Translations under genes and position numbers: made by a program
Origin: Clostridium thermobutyricum
GTDB lineage: Bacteria; Bacillota; Clostridia; Ch29
DNA length: 62,743 bases
Reading direction: 5' to 3'
Assembly (NCBI GenBank): GCA_016841565.1
Contig: JAENYX010000001.1
Coordinates: 91,310-154,052, forward strand
The notes under the pieces: model-generated
Database searches by the model: none
What the model was told of the DNA's origin: nothing
Seen by the model: only the letters and a program-made list of their open reading frames with translations
Shown here: positions 45,191-53,876 of the stretch, piece by piece
Position numbering within the stretch: position 1 is the first letter of the stretch
Layout: every line of letters begins with the position of its first letter

Positions 45191-45457
45191 ATGCTGAAGA
45201 ATGAAGAAAAACAAAAAATCATTGAAGGATATAAAATCCACCAAAACGATACGGGTTCTCCGGAGGTGCAAATTGCAATACTAACCGAGAGAATCAACCA
45301 ATTGAACGAGCACCTTAAGATTAATAAAAAAGATCATCATTCAAGGCGTGGGCTGTTAAAAATGGTAGGAAACAGGCGTGGACTTCTGAACTATCTCAAA
45401 GATAAAGATATAGAAAGGTACAGAAAGCTTATTGGTCAACTAGGCTTAAGAAAGTAA
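45191..45457 (+). CDS. rpsO: 30S ribosomal protein S15
   Basis: 88 aa, the standard S15 size. Binds the central domain of 16S rRNA early in assembly. Signature: [38 protein letters not shown] and the ending [15 protein letters not shown] 45191 has AGAGGAGGTGA upstream; an in-frame extension to 45110 runs through the leader hairpin and is not real. pnp lies 64 bases on, the usual pairing. Confidence 0.98.
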   Translation: MLKNEEKQKIIEGYKIHQNDTGSPEVQIAILTERINQLNEHLKINKKDHHSRRGLLKMVGNRRGLLNYLKDKDIERYRKLIGQLGLRK

Positions 45458-45458
45458 C

Positions 45459-45482
45459 ATGGGGCGGGTCATACCGCCTCAT
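45459..45482 (+). other. Hairpin between rpsO and pnp
   Basis: ATGGGGCGG (45459-45467) pairs with CCGCCTCAT (45474-45482), one wobble, loop GTCATA. The following TATATTTAAAAT is only weakly T-rich. It may be a leaky terminator or an RNase processing site, as seen between rpsO and pnp in other bacteria. Confidence 0.55.
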
Positions 45483-45520
45483 TATATTTAAAATGACAGA
45501 TCTACAAGAGGAGGTAAAAT

Positions 45521-47662
45521 ATGGAGGATCTATATAATCTCGAAACCTTTAGCATGCAGCTAGCCGGTAGAGAATTGGTTTTAGAGACCGGAAAGATGGC
45601 CGGACAGGCTAACGGAGCAGTATTGGTAAGATACGGAGATACTGCCGTACTGGTAACGGCTACGGCATCGGAAAAGCCCCGGGAGGGAATTGACTTCTTC
45701 CCCCTAAGCTGTGACTATGAAGAAAAGCTGTATTCTGTGGGCAAGATACCGGGTGGTTTTATTAAAAGAGAAGGACGCCCTACGGAAAAAGCAGTACTTA
45801 CATCGCGATTGATTGACAGACCAATAAGGCCGTTATTTCCAAAGGGCTTTAGAAACGATGTACAGGTTATTGCAACGGTATTGTCGGTAGATAGAAATAA
45901 CTCTCCCGAGATAGCGGCAATGATAGGTTCATCGGCAGCCCTTTCCATTTCATCCATTCCCTTTATGGGACCTACGGCATCGGTGGAAGTAGGATTAATT
46001 GACGGAGAATTGGTACTTAACCCGGATATAGCACAAAAGGAAAGCAGCCGGTTAAACCTGATTGTGTCGGGTACCAGGGACGCAGTTATGATGGTGGAAG
46101 CAGGTGCCAAGGAGATTTCTGAGGATACAATGCTACGGGCAATCATGTTTGCTCACCAGGAAATAAAGAAGCTTGTGGGCTTTATTGAAGACATAGTGGC
46201 GAAGGTTGGAAAGGGAAAAATTGAAGTAGTAACGGCAGAAACCAATGAGGAAATCGAGAAAGAAGTAAGGGAGTTTGCCACATCCCGCCTGATTGATGCC
46301 ATACAGACATTCGATAAGCTTGAAAGAAATAACAATATTGACAGGGTTAAGGAAGAGACACTGCAGTATTTTGAAGAAAAGTACCCCGAAGCAGGTGCCC
46401 AGATTTCAGACGTGCTGTACACCATAACAAAGGAAGAGGTAAGAAGGCTGATTCTGGAAGAAGGGAAAAGGCCCGATGACAGAAGACCTGAGGAAATAAG
46501 GCCAATAGCATGTGAAGTGGGATTGCTGGCAAGAACCCATGGTTCAGGATTATTTACAAGGGGACAAACACAGGCTCTTACCATTGCAACCCTTGGTGCA
46601 ATGGGAGACGTACAAATTCTTGATGGTCTGGGACTTGAAGAGTTTAAAAGGTACATGCACCATTATAACTTTCCTCCTTACAGCGTAGGAGAGACCAGAT
46701 TCTTAAGAGGACCGGGGAGAAGGGAAATAGGACACGGTGCGTTAGCCGAAAGAGCGCTTGAACCGGTTATACCAAATGAAGAAGAATTCCCATACACAAT
46801 ACGCCTGGTTTCAGAAATACTTAGTTCAAACGGCTCCACCTCCCAGGCTAGTGTTTGCGGAAGCACTCTTGCGTTAATGGATGCCGGTGTTCCGATAAAA
46901 TCACCTGTAGCAGGCATAGCAATGGGATTAATCATGGAGAATGAAAAAGTTCAAATACTCTCGGATATCCAGGGCATGGAGGATTTCCTGGGAGACATGG
47001 ACTTTAAGGTAGCAGGTACGGCAGAAGGAATAACTGCAATACAGATGGATATTAAGATTCCGGGTATAGGAGAGGATATTCTGAAGAAAGCCTTGGAGCA
47101 AGCAAGGCAGGGAAGGCTTTATATTCTCGGTAAAATGCTGGAAGCTATTTCCGAACCGCGTAAAGAGCTCTCACCATTTGCTCCGAAAATTATAAGGACC
47201 TTGGTGGATCCGGAAAAGATTCGTGACATTATAGGACCCGGGGGTAAGACCATAAATAAAATTATCAACGAAACCGGTGTCAAGATAGATATTGAAGATG
47301 ATGGAAGGGTATTTATAGCAGCTCCCGACAAGGAATCCGGGGAAAAGGCTTTAAAGATTATAGATACTCTGACAAAGGATGTAGAAGTCGGGGAACTCTA
47401 TATGGGTAAGGTGATGAGAATAACAGGATTTGGGGCCTTTATTGAAATAGCTCCGGGAAAAGAAGGTATGGTCCATATTTCCAAGCTGGCCCATAAGAGA
47501 GTTGAAAAAGTGGAAGACGTATTACAATTGGGCGATGAGGTGCTTGTTAAGGTTATAGAGATTGACAGACAGGGAAGGATAAACCTGTCACGGAAGGATG
47601 CTTTGCCGCGGGAAGAGGGTTCCAAAGAAAACAACGCAGCCAAACAGGGAAGTTCCCATTAA
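45521..47662 (+). CDS. pnp: Polynucleotide phosphorylase
   Basis: 713-aa 3'-5' exoribonuclease/polymerase using phosphate. Two RNase PH-like domains (residues about 10-230 and 310-540; for example [18 protein letters not shown] and [19 protein letters not shown]) flank an alpha domain; then KH ([20 protein letters not shown]) and S1 ([20 protein letters not shown]). CAAGAGGAGGTAAAAT precedes ATG 45521. Followed by a strong terminator. Confidence 0.98.
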   Translation: MEDLYNLETFSMQLAGRELVLETGKMAGQANGAVLVRYGDTAVLVTATASEKPREGIDFFPLSCDYEEKLYSVGKIPGGFIKREGRPTEKAVLTSRLIDRPIRPLFPKGFRNDVQVIATVLSVDRNNSPEIAAMIGSSAALSISSIPFMGPTASVEVGLIDGELVLNPDIAQKESSRLNLIVSGTRDAVMMVEAGAKEISEDTMLRAIMFAHQEIKKLVGFIEDIVAKVGKGKIEVVTAETNEEIEKEVREFATSRLIDAIQTFDKLERNNNIDRVKEETLQYFEEKYPEAGAQISDVLYTITKEEVRRLILEEGKRPDDRRPEEIRPIACEVGLLARTHGSGLFTRGQTQALTIATLGAMGDVQILDGLGLEEFKRYMHHYNFPPYSVGETRFLRGPGRREIGHGALAERALEPVIPNEEEFPYTIRLVSEILSSNGSTSQASVCGSTLALMDAGVPIKSPVAGIAMGLIMENEKVQILSDIQGMEDFLGDMDFKVAGTAEGITAIQMDIKIPGIGEDILKKALEQARQGRLYILGKMLEAISEPRKELSPFAPKIIRTLVDPEKIRDIIGPGGKTINKIINETGVKIDIEDDGRVFIAAPDKESGEKALKIIDTLTKDVEVGELYMGKVMRITGFGAFIEIAPGKEGMVHISKLAHKRVEKVEDVLQLGDEVLVKVIEIDRQGRINLSRKDALPREEGSKENNAAKQGSSH

Positions 47663-47693
47663 AACATAAACCATAGGTTTATGTTTTTTCTTT
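47661..47693 (+). terminator. Strong intrinsic terminator after pnp
   Basis: A perfect 12-bp stem: AAAACATAAACC (47661-47672) and GGTTTATGTTTT (47676-47687) with an ATA loop, continuing into TTCTTT. Being A/T-rich at the base, it could also work on the - strand. Confidence 0.95.
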
Positions 47694-47758
47694 ATGTCAG
47701 GGTTGTCGGATGTACAGTCCCATGGCTTTTTTTTATCAACGTTTAGTTATGAAGTTTC

Positions 47759-47789
47759 GTCAGGCTCATAAGATGCCTTTAAGCCTGAC
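47759..47789 (+). other. Intergenic hairpin before the deacetylase gene
   Basis: GTCAGGCT (47759-47766) pairs with AGCCTGAC (47782-47789), a perfect 8-bp stem with a 15-base loop. No U run follows. It sits in the 289-base gap 47663-47951, which otherwise holds the pnp terminator and nothing else I can recognise. Confidence 0.45.
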
Positions 47790-47951
47790 TTAACGCCGGC
47801 GTACAGATGGCAGACACTCCCCAGAAACAAATACCCACAGAAAGCGGCTCTTCTCTAAAATATAATCCGGACAGTCCATGAACTTTTTCTAACTGCTACT
47901 AATGTTAAAATACTGCGAATATGTTTTACTAGAAAGGAGAGGAGGTATTAT

Positions 47952-48680
47952 ATGACAACCTTCATTCAGAGCATTAAGAGTAAAAAAAGATTCTTCATTC
48001 TGTTGGTGGCTATTCTAATACTGCTTCCCGCTTCGGTATTATATACTTGCAGATACTTTGGAGCGTCCAAACCTGCCTTCGGCCAGCCAATCCGACATGG
48101 ATCGGACAGCAGGGATGCGGTAGCCTTCACCTGCAACGTAGACTGGGGCGGCGAATATTTGCCTGATATGCTCCGGATATTCAAAGCAGCAGACATTAAA
48201 GCTACTTTCTTTGTAACCGGAAGGTGGGCCGAAAACAACCAGGAGCTGACCAGGCTTATTGCAGACAGTGGGCATACGGTGGCAAATCATGGTTATTCCC
48301 ATAAAGACCACTCAAAGCTGGATTACCGGCAAAACCAATTGGAAATTGACAGGACGCAAGCAATAATAGAGAGGGTAACCGGTATAAGACCTGTTTTTTT
48401 TGCACCTCCTTCCGGAGCTTATAATGAGCATACGGTTAAGGCATCAAAAGACCTTGGCTGCAAGATTGTACTGTGGAGCATAGACACAATCGACTGGAAA
48501 AGGGATGGTACAGAAAAGATAATATCCAGAGTGGGCAAAAAGCTGCACAGCGGCGGAATTATTCTCATGCATCCTACCGACCAGACCCTTGAGGCACTTC
48601 CTATAATAATAAAAAATGTAAAAGACCGGGGATATGAAATAATATCCCTGGAGGATATTGTAAAAACGATTGAAAATTAA
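47952..48680 (+). CDS. Polysaccharide deacetylase-like protein (YlxY position)
   Basis: 242-aa NodB/CE4-fold protein with an N-terminal membrane anchor (residues about 13-34). Motif 1 reads NVDWG where active enzymes have TFDDG, so the second (metal-binding) Asp is replaced by Trp; motif 2 NHGYSH keeps both His. Motif 3 is APPSG instead of R-PP-G. IDTIDW and LMHPTD are conserved. Bacillus YlxY, downstream of pnp, is also divergent here. It may bind or weakly process a glycan; activity is doubtful. GGAGAGGAGGTATTAT precedes the ATG. Confidence 0.87.
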   Translation: MTTFIQSIKSKKRFFILLVAILILLPASVLYTCRYFGASKPAFGQPIRHGSDSRDAVAFTCNVDWGGEYLPDMLRIFKAADIKATFFVTGRWAENNQELTRLIADSGHTVANHGYSHKDHSKLDYRQNQLEIDRTQAIIERVTGIRPVFFAPPSGAYNEHTVKASKDLGCKIVLWSIDTIDWKRDGTEKIISRVGKKLHSGGIILMHPTDQTLEALPIIIKNVKDRGYEIISLEDIVKTIEN

Positions 48681-48698
48681 TATCCGCATCTATATAAT
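48670..48698 (+). promoter_or_regulatory. Promoter for the M16 peptidase gene
   Basis: TTGAAA at 48670-48675 (inside the 3' end of the preceding gene) and TATAAT at 48693-48698, spacer 17. Confidence 0.75.
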
Positions 48699-48731
48699 AA
48701 AGTAGTCTTAAGTCAAAACAGGAGGATAAAT

Positions 48732-50003
48732 ATGCAATATAAAAAAATGATACTGCCCAATGGACTAAGAATTATTTTTGAGGAGATTCCTTATGTACAA
48801 TCGGTAAGCATAGGAGTCTGGATAGAAGCCGGAACAAGAAACGAAAAATCGGAATGCAACGGAATCTCTCATTTTATCGAGCATATGGCCTTTAAAGGAA
48901 CAAGCAGAAGAAGTGCCCGGGATATCGCAGAGGAAATTGATAACATAGGGGGCCAACTTAATGCTTTCACCGGAAAGGAGTGCACCTGTTTTTATGCAAA
49001 GGTTTTAAATAAACAGATGGAATTGGCCTTTGATATTCTTTCAGATATGCTTTTTAATTCGGAATTTGCCGATATAGAGATTGAAAAGGAGAAGAACGTA
49101 ATTATTGAGGAAATTAACATGTATGAAGATACTCCCGAGGAAATTATCCATGATATATATGCATCTAACGTATTCAGGGGTCACTCGTTGGGATATCCGG
49201 TGCTTGGAGACCACCATACTGTTAAAGGGATTACCAGAAAGGATATCCTAAGATTTTTGAAAGCAAACTACAGGCCGGATAATACTGTTATTTCGGTAGC
49301 CGGAAATGTGAAATTTAAAGACATAGAAAAATATGTCCTTAAGTATTTTTCCGAATGGGGGGACAAAAGCCGGACAGTTTTGCCTACTGCCCGGCCTTCC
49401 ATAAACTTTGAATACAAAGTAAAGCGAAAAGATACCGAACAGGTTCATTTCTGCATGGGATTTCAGGGGCTGAGCCAAAGGGATGAGAAGCTGTACTCCT
49501 TTCTGGCGCTTAACAATCTTCTTGGTGGAGGGATGAGTTCGAGACTGTTTCAGAAGGTCAGGGAGGAACTGGGTCTTGTATACTCTATATACTCTTATCC
49601 TGCTACTTACAGGGATGTGGGATTAATGACCATTTATGCCGGCACAAATCAATCACAGCTTAATACAGTCATACAGACTGTATTAGGAGAGCTGGAGGAT
49701 TTGAAGGAAAATGGAGTACCCCGTAATGAGCTGTACAGGGTTAAGGAGCAGATGAAGGGAAATTATATACTTGGTATGGAAGGTACCGGCAGCAGAATGT
49801 CATCAATGGGAAAAGCCGAGCTGCTGCTGGGAAGGGTATACTCACAGCAGGAAATACTGGATAATATTGAAGCCATTAATATGGACGGCATGAATGAAAT
49901 GATAGATGAAATAATAGATTTCAAAAAATTGGCCGTAACAATTCTGGGAAACGTAGACGCGGATATTTTGGAGCCTTTGGGGATGATGCATGATGGAGAT
50001 TAA
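48732..50003 (+). CDS. M16 family zinc peptidase (MlpA/YmxG-like)
   Basis: 423-aa processing-peptidase-like protein. The inverted zinc motif HFIEH is in ISHFIEHMAFKGTSRRSARD (seen within residues about 46-65), and the downstream metal-ligand Glu lies in VIIEEINMYEDTPEE. The C-terminal half has the Arg/Tyr substrate-binding GLVYSIYSYPATYRDVG region. It corresponds to Bacillus mlpA (ymxG), which sits at the same spot. ACAGGAGGATAAAT precedes the ATG. It overlaps dut by 14 bases. Confidence 0.93.
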   Translation: MQYKKMILPNGLRIIFEEIPYVQSVSIGVWIEAGTRNEKSECNGISHFIEHMAFKGTSRRSARDIAEEIDNIGGQLNAFTGKECTCFYAKVLNKQMELAFDILSDMLFNSEFADIEIEKEKNVIIEEINMYEDTPEEIIHDIYASNVFRGHSLGYPVLGDHHTVKGITRKDILRFLKANYRPDNTVISVAGNVKFKDIEKYVLKYFSEWGDKSRTVLPTARPSINFEYKVKRKDTEQVHFCMGFQGLSQRDEKLYSFLALNNLLGGGMSSRLFQKVREELGLVYSIYSYPATYRDVGLMTIYAGTNQSQLNTVIQTVLGELEDLKENGVPRNELYRVKEQMKGNYILGMEGTGSRMSSMGKAELLLGRVYSQQEILDNIEAINMDGMNEMIDEIIDFKKLAVTILGNVDADILEPLGMMHDGD

Positions 50004-50433
50004 GATATACCAAAGCCATGAATCCAGGGATTTACCGTTGCCCCGCTATATGAGTGAGGGTTCATCGGGAATGGATTTATATGCCGCAGTTGAGGGGCGG
50101 GTTACCATACCTAAAGGCGCCTTTGCGCTTATTCCAACAGGTATACATTTACAGATACCTCCGGGATACGAAGGTCAGGTCAGGCCCCGCAGCGGTCTGG
50201 CAATCAGATATGGGATTACCGTATTAAATTCTCCCGGTACCATTGACAGCGATTACAGGGGAGAACTGAAAATTATACTGATTAATCTTGGCGACAAGCC
50301 CTTTAAGATAAACAGAGGAGACAGAATAGCCCAACTGGTAATATGCAAATATGAAAGAGTGAAGCTTGTAACGGTCAGCAGCCTTGATGACAGCCAAAGA
50401 GGCAGCGGAGGTTTTGGACATACTGGTCTATAG
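49990..50433 (+). CDS. dut: Deoxyuridine 5'-triphosphate nucleotidohydrolase
   Basis: 147-aa trimeric dUTPase; hydrolyses dUTP to dUMP and pyrophosphate. All five motifs are seen: GSSGMDLYAA, RPRSGLAI, GTIDSDYRGELKIILIN, GDRIAQLVI and the C-terminal arm RGSGGFGHTG. Starts at ATG 49990 or 49993 within the M16 gene end, so translation is coupled. Bacillus lacks dut here; it interrupts the mlpA-ymxH pair. Confidence 0.96.
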   Translation: MMEIKIYQSHESRDLPLPRYMSEGSSGMDLYAAVEGRVTIPKGAFALIPTGIHLQIPPGYEGQVRPRSGLAIRYGITVLNSPGTIDSDYRGELKIILINLGDKPFKINRGDRIAQLVICKYERVKLVTVSSLDDSQRGSGGFGHTGL

Positions 50434-50443
50434 TGGTATTTCA

Positions 50444-50481
50444 CCGCATAGAATTTAAGGAAAGGGGGTTATTCTATGCGG
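50444..50481 (+). promoter_or_regulatory. Perfect 11-bp inverted repeat enclosing the start codon and RBS of the next gene
   Basis: CCGCATAGAAT (50444-50454) is exactly complementary to ATTCTATGCGG (50471-50481). The loop (50455-50470) holds AAGGAAAGGGGG, the ribosome binding site, and the ATG at 50476-50478 lies within the 3' arm. In RNA this would hide the start codon while leaving the Shine-Dalgarno in the loop. A regulated translation switch is an inference. Confidence 0.65.
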
Positions 50482-50748
50482 CTTAGTCAAATCGGGGGTA
50501 AGGAAATAGTCAACCTGAATACGGGGGAAAGGCTGGGGGTAGTTGCCCAGGCCGATCTGGTAATAGATGAAGCCACAGGAAATATAGTAAAGCTGTTAAT
50601 ACCCGAAGAAAGGACGCAATTCTCACTGTTTGGGGAAAGAGACTACATTGAAGTTCCATGGGAGAATGTAAAAAAAATAGGCAATGATATGATTATTATT
50701 GAGCAGGATGAAAGGAAAAAAAGGAAGGGGTTTTTAAGCCTCGGATAG
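50476..50748 (+). CDS. PRC-barrel protein YlmC/YmxH family
   Basis: 90-aa PRC-barrel protein of the YlmC/YmxH family, linked to sporulation in Bacillus and clostridia; molecular function unknown. It begins MRLSQIGGKEIVNLNTGERL and has the family core LVIDEATGNIVKLLIPEE and IEVPWENVKKIGNDMIIIE. ATG 50476 with AAAGGGGG at 50461-50468. Start codon and first bases form one arm of an 11-bp inverted repeat. A terminator follows directly. Confidence 0.9.
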   Translation: MRLSQIGGKEIVNLNTGERLGVVAQADLVIDEATGNIVKLLIPEERTQFSLFGERDYIEVPWENVKKIGNDMIIIEQDERKKRKGFLSLG

Positions 50749-50779
50749 ACCTCCATATACAGGAGGTTTATTTTATTGC
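50749..50779 (+). terminator. Intrinsic terminator after the YmxH-like gene
   Basis: ACCTCC (50749-50754) pairs with GGAGGT (50762-50767), 7-base loop, then TTATTTTATT. A short but convincing terminator one base past the stop. Confidence 0.78.
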
Positions 50780-50805
50780 ACCAATATTTTCATGAAAAAT
50801 ATAAT
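50776..50805 (+). promoter_or_regulatory. Promoter for dapG
   Basis: TTGCAC at 50776-50781 and TATAAT at 50800-50805, spacer 18; dapG starts 39 bases on. No lysine riboswitch is visible in this short leader. Confidence 0.7.
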
Positions 50806-50843
50806 AATTATTAGTATGAGTTCTTATTATAAGGAGGCCGGCA

Positions 50844-52058
50844 ATGAAAATCATTGTGCAAAAATTCGGGGGCACCTCTTTGGCCACTCCGCAAAACAGG
50901 AGCCTGGCTGTGGCAAAAATAACTGCGGCAATCGATAAAGGCTGTTTACCGGTGGTGGTTGTTTCGGCTATGGGCAGGAAGGGTGAGCCCTATGCTACCG
51001 ATACCCTTATACAGTTTGCAAGCCATGCTGAAAGCAATATAAAGCCAAGGGACCTGGACTTATTGATATCCTGCGGAGAAACAATTTCTGCTGTTATTAT
51101 GGCGACAGCTCTCTACACCAAGGGCGTTGATGCAGTAGCCCTAACCGGAGAGCAGGCCGGTGTAATCACCGACAATAAGCACGGAGATGCATCGGTATTG
51201 AGGATAGAAATAAATAGGGTCAATAGATATATTGAAGAGGGAAAGGTCCCGGTGATTACAGGGTTTCAGGGGGTTACCGAATATGGTGATATAACCACTC
51301 TGGGCAGAGGGGGCAGCGATGTAACCGCTGCCGTACTGGGCCAGGCCCTTAATGCCTGTCAGGTAGAGATATACACCGACGTGGACGGGGTTATGACCGC
51401 CGACCCTAAGATTATTAACAATGCAAAGGTAATAAAAAGCGTTAACTATAACGAAATATTTCAGATGTCAGACTGCGGAGCTAAAGTAATACATCCAAAG
51501 GCGGTAGAGATTGCCATGAAATCCAACCTAACATTGATTATTAAAAATACGTTTTCCGATTCTCCCGGGACAATAATAACCCAGTTTAAAAAGGACGATG
51601 GAACCATACCTATGGGAGACCGCGGATTACTAACAGGCATTGCGCACCTCCACAACCGGATCCAGATTGTTATTGACTATTCTAATAGCCCGGAGGACAG
51701 CTGCAATGACAGTATATTTGATGAACTGGCCTCTCTTGGTATAAGCATAGACCTGATAAATATATTTACTGATAAAAAGATATTCACGGTAGACCATGAA
51801 GATTTAAAAAGGGTGGTGGAATTACTTAAAGACAGACAGGAAGATTTCAGCATTAATGAGAACTGCAGTAAAGTTACCGTTATAGGCAACAGGATCAAAG
51901 GCGTACCCGGTGTTATGGCCAGAATACTCAGGGTGCTCAATCAAAATTCCATTAAGGTATATCAAACAGCAGATTCCTATGCCACAATTTCTGTTCTTCT
52001 CAAAACAGCCGATGCCGAAAGAGCGGTAATTGCACTTCATAATGAATTCAAATTGTAG
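50844..52058 (+). CDS. dapG: Aspartate kinase (DapG type)
   Basis: 404 aa; first step of the lysine/threonine/diaminopimelate pathway. N-terminal kinase signature VQKFGGTSLATPQNRSLAVA, catalytic region TEYGDITTLGRGGSDVTAAV, YTDVDGVMTADPK, then two C-terminal ACT domains (about residues 270-400) for feedback control, including SKVTVIGNRIKGVPGVMARI. In Bacillus dapG supplies dipicolinate and cell wall precursors and is DAP-sensitive; which effector acts here is not evident. TAAGGAGGCCGGCA precedes the ATG. Confidence 0.95.
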   Translation: MKIIVQKFGGTSLATPQNRSLAVAKITAAIDKGCLPVVVVSAMGRKGEPYATDTLIQFASHAESNIKPRDLDLLISCGETISAVIMATALYTKGVDAVALTGEQAGVITDNKHGDASVLRIEINRVNRYIEEGKVPVITGFQGVTEYGDITTLGRGGSDVTAAVLGQALNACQVEIYTDVDGVMTADPKIINNAKVIKSVNYNEIFQMSDCGAKVIHPKAVEIAMKSNLTLIIKNTFSDSPGTIITQFKKDDGTIPMGDRGLLTGIAHLHNRIQIVIDYSNSPEDSCNDSIFDELASLGISIDLINIFTDKKIFTVDHEDLKRVVELLKDRQEDFSINENCSKVTVIGNRIKGVPGVMARILRVLNQNSIKVYQTADSYATISVLLKTADAERAVIALHNEFKL

Positions 52059-52133
52059 ACCGATACTAATATTTTACCGGCTTAAGCTAATAATAATAGA
52101 GATAGAGAATCAGACCAACAGGGAGGAAACGCT

Positions 52134-52853
52134 TTGGACAAGCACAGGAAAGTACACGACAGGAAGCCCAAAACCGGGGGAGACACCATAACACAGAAAA
52201 CCATTGCAGAAGATATTAAATCTCTGGGAGTGCCAAACGTACCTGAGCCAAAAAGCTCAATACATACCTTGACTATAATAGGGCAGATAGAGGGACACAC
52301 ACTTCTCCCTACTCAAAATAAAGCGACAAAATACGAGCACATAATGCCGCAGCTTGTAAGTGTGGAAGAGAATAATAATATTGAAGGCCTTCTCCTTCTT
52401 TTAAACACAATCGGCGGAGACGTAGAGGCGGGACTGGCCATAGCAGAAATGATAGCAAGCATTTCAAAACCAAAGGTTTCTCTGGTGCTGGGCGGAGGCC
52501 ACAGTATCGGAGTGCCTCTGGCCACCGCTGCCGACTACTCTTTCATAGCCCCCAGTGCAACCATGACCATACATCCCATAAGAATGAACGGGCTTGTAAT
52601 TGGCGTCCCCCAAACGTTCAGATATTTTTATAAGATGCAGCAAAGGATAAGTGAGTTTATAATAGAACATTCGAAAATTGAAGCAGGAAAGCTTCATGGA
52701 CTTATGACTTCCACCGATGAACTGGCCAATGACATCGGGACTATACTTGTAGGTAAAGAGACAGTAGAACATGGAATTATAAATGAGGTTGGAGGACTAA
52801 AAGAGGCCTTCCGAAAATTAAAAGCATTAATTGAGGAATATAAGAAATCGTGA
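52134..52853 (+). CDS. tepA: ClpP-like translocation-enhancing/spore protease TepA family
   Basis: 239-aa ClpP-class serine peptidase homologue (Bacillus TepA/YmfB). The hydrophilic N-terminus is followed by LLLLNTIGGDVEAGLAIAEM, the Ser in VLGGGHSIGVPLATAADYSF and the His in MTIHPIRMNGL, then TDELANDIGTILVGKETVEH. The Ser-His arrangement suggests activity but the standard ClpP GxSxA sequence is altered to HSIGV. TTG start 52134 after CAGGGAGGAAACGC. Conserved dapG-tepA-spoIIIE context. Confidence 0.9.
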   Translation: MDKHRKVHDRKPKTGGDTITQKTIAEDIKSLGVPNVPEPKSSIHTLTIIGQIEGHTLLPTQNKATKYEHIMPQLVSVEENNNIEGLLLLLNTIGGDVEAGLAIAEMIASISKPKVSLVLGGGHSIGVPLATAADYSFIAPSATMTIHPIRMNGLVIGVPQTFRYFYKMQQRISEFIIEHSKIEAGKLHGLMTSTDELANDIGTILVGKETVEHGIINEVGGLKEAFRKLKALIEEYKKS

Positions 52854-52859
52854 TATAAT
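52831..52859 (+). promoter_or_regulatory. Promoter for uppP
   Basis: TTGAGG at 52831-52836 and TATAAT at 52854-52859, spacer 17, overlapping the tepA stop. Confidence 0.72.
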
Positions 52860-52907
52860 TGCTATGGTTTTGAGTACCGGATTTTTTTAGTTTAAAGGGG
52901 GATTACT

Positions 52908-53744
52908 TTGTCTCTGCTCCAGTCGGTTATTATGGGAATAGTACAGGGTCTTACCGAATTCCTGCCGGTCAGCAGTTCGGGACACTTGGTTTTATCAGCC
53001 AGCCTGCTTGGCATTAAGACCGATACCGGAATTGTTTTTGAGGTAATGCTTCATATGGGTACCTTGATTTCTGTAATTGTGGTCTTTTATAAGGACATAC
53101 TTCAAATGGTATCAGAGTTCTTTACCATGAGCCGGGATATTCTGAAAGGAAGAGGTCTCAGACTGTACAGCAATCCCTATAGGGTAATGCTTGTAATGGT
53201 GCTGGTGGCTACCATACCAACCGGTATTATCGGAATACTGTTTAACGACTTTTTCCAGCGCACCTTTAGTTCTCTTAGGATTGTATCAATAATGCTGCTT
53301 GTAACAGGAACGCTTTTGTATATAGCAAACAAAATAGAAGCCGGTAAAAAAGGACCCTCCCAAATTAAGGTATCCGATGCCGTAATAGTAGGAATATTTC
53401 AGGGTCTTGCAATAACTCCCGGCATATCCAGATCAGGCTCCACAATATTTGCAGGATTGACCAGAGGTTTTACGCGTGAATTGGCAACCCGGTTCTCCTT
53501 TATTATGTCAATTCCGGCTATTTTTGGGGCTGCAGTGCTGGAACTGGGAGATTACTTTGGTTCGGCTCCATCAACACAGAACTTTACAGTAATACTTGCA
53601 GGTATGGCTGCAGCTATACTTTCCGGAACCTTCGCAATAAAGCTTCTGATAAAAGTGCTAAGCAGGGGCAAGCTGCATTATTTCTCCTATTACTGTTGGG
53701 TTTTGGGAGCATCAAGCCTGGTTGCGGGCTTTTTCGTGCAATAA
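52908..53744 (+). CDS. uppP: Undecaprenyl-diphosphatase UppP (BacA)
   Basis: 278-aa membrane phosphatase recycling undecaprenyl diphosphate; confers bacitracin tolerance. Two inverted repeats carry the signatures GLTEFLPVSSSGHLVLSA (about residues 15-32) and ITPGISRSGSTIFAGL (about 170-185), with the catalytic Glu and Ser/Arg. About eight membrane segments. Start TTG 52908 after AAAGGGGGATTACT. It complements uppS, encoded upstream in this window. Confidence 0.96.
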   Translation: MSLLQSVIMGIVQGLTEFLPVSSSGHLVLSASLLGIKTDTGIVFEVMLHMGTLISVIVVFYKDILQMVSEFFTMSRDILKGRGLRLYSNPYRVMLVMVLVATIPTGIIGILFNDFFQRTFSSLRIVSIMLLVTGTLLYIANKIEAGKKGPSQIKVSDAVIVGIFQGLAITPGISRSGSTIFAGLTRGFTRELATRFSFIMSIPAIFGAAVLELGDYFGSAPSTQNFTVILAGMAAAILSGTFAIKLLIKVLSRGKLHYFSYYCWVLGASSLVAGFFVQ

Positions 53745-53792
53745 CCAGGTTAGACATGCTGCATTCATTAAACATAATTTGTCAAATATCAT

Positions 53793-53816
53793 GGAGGCGC
53801 TGACGCCTTCTTTTAA
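53793..53816 (+). terminator. Intrinsic terminator after uppP
   Basis: GGAGGCG (53793-53799) pairs with CGCCTTC (53804-53810), one wobble, CTGA loop, then TTTTAAAT. Confidence 0.8.
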
Positions 53817-53876
53817 ATAGGGCGTATTAGAGGATTTTAAATGTACATGTAGAAATAACAATTGAGGTGATATCAG

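Noticed and set aside
48020..48060. Direct repeat of cagtcc-atg-like text around 47715 and 47870 before the deacetylase gene
   Set aside because: Only about 9 matching bases with different flanks; no evidence of a mobile element or operator.
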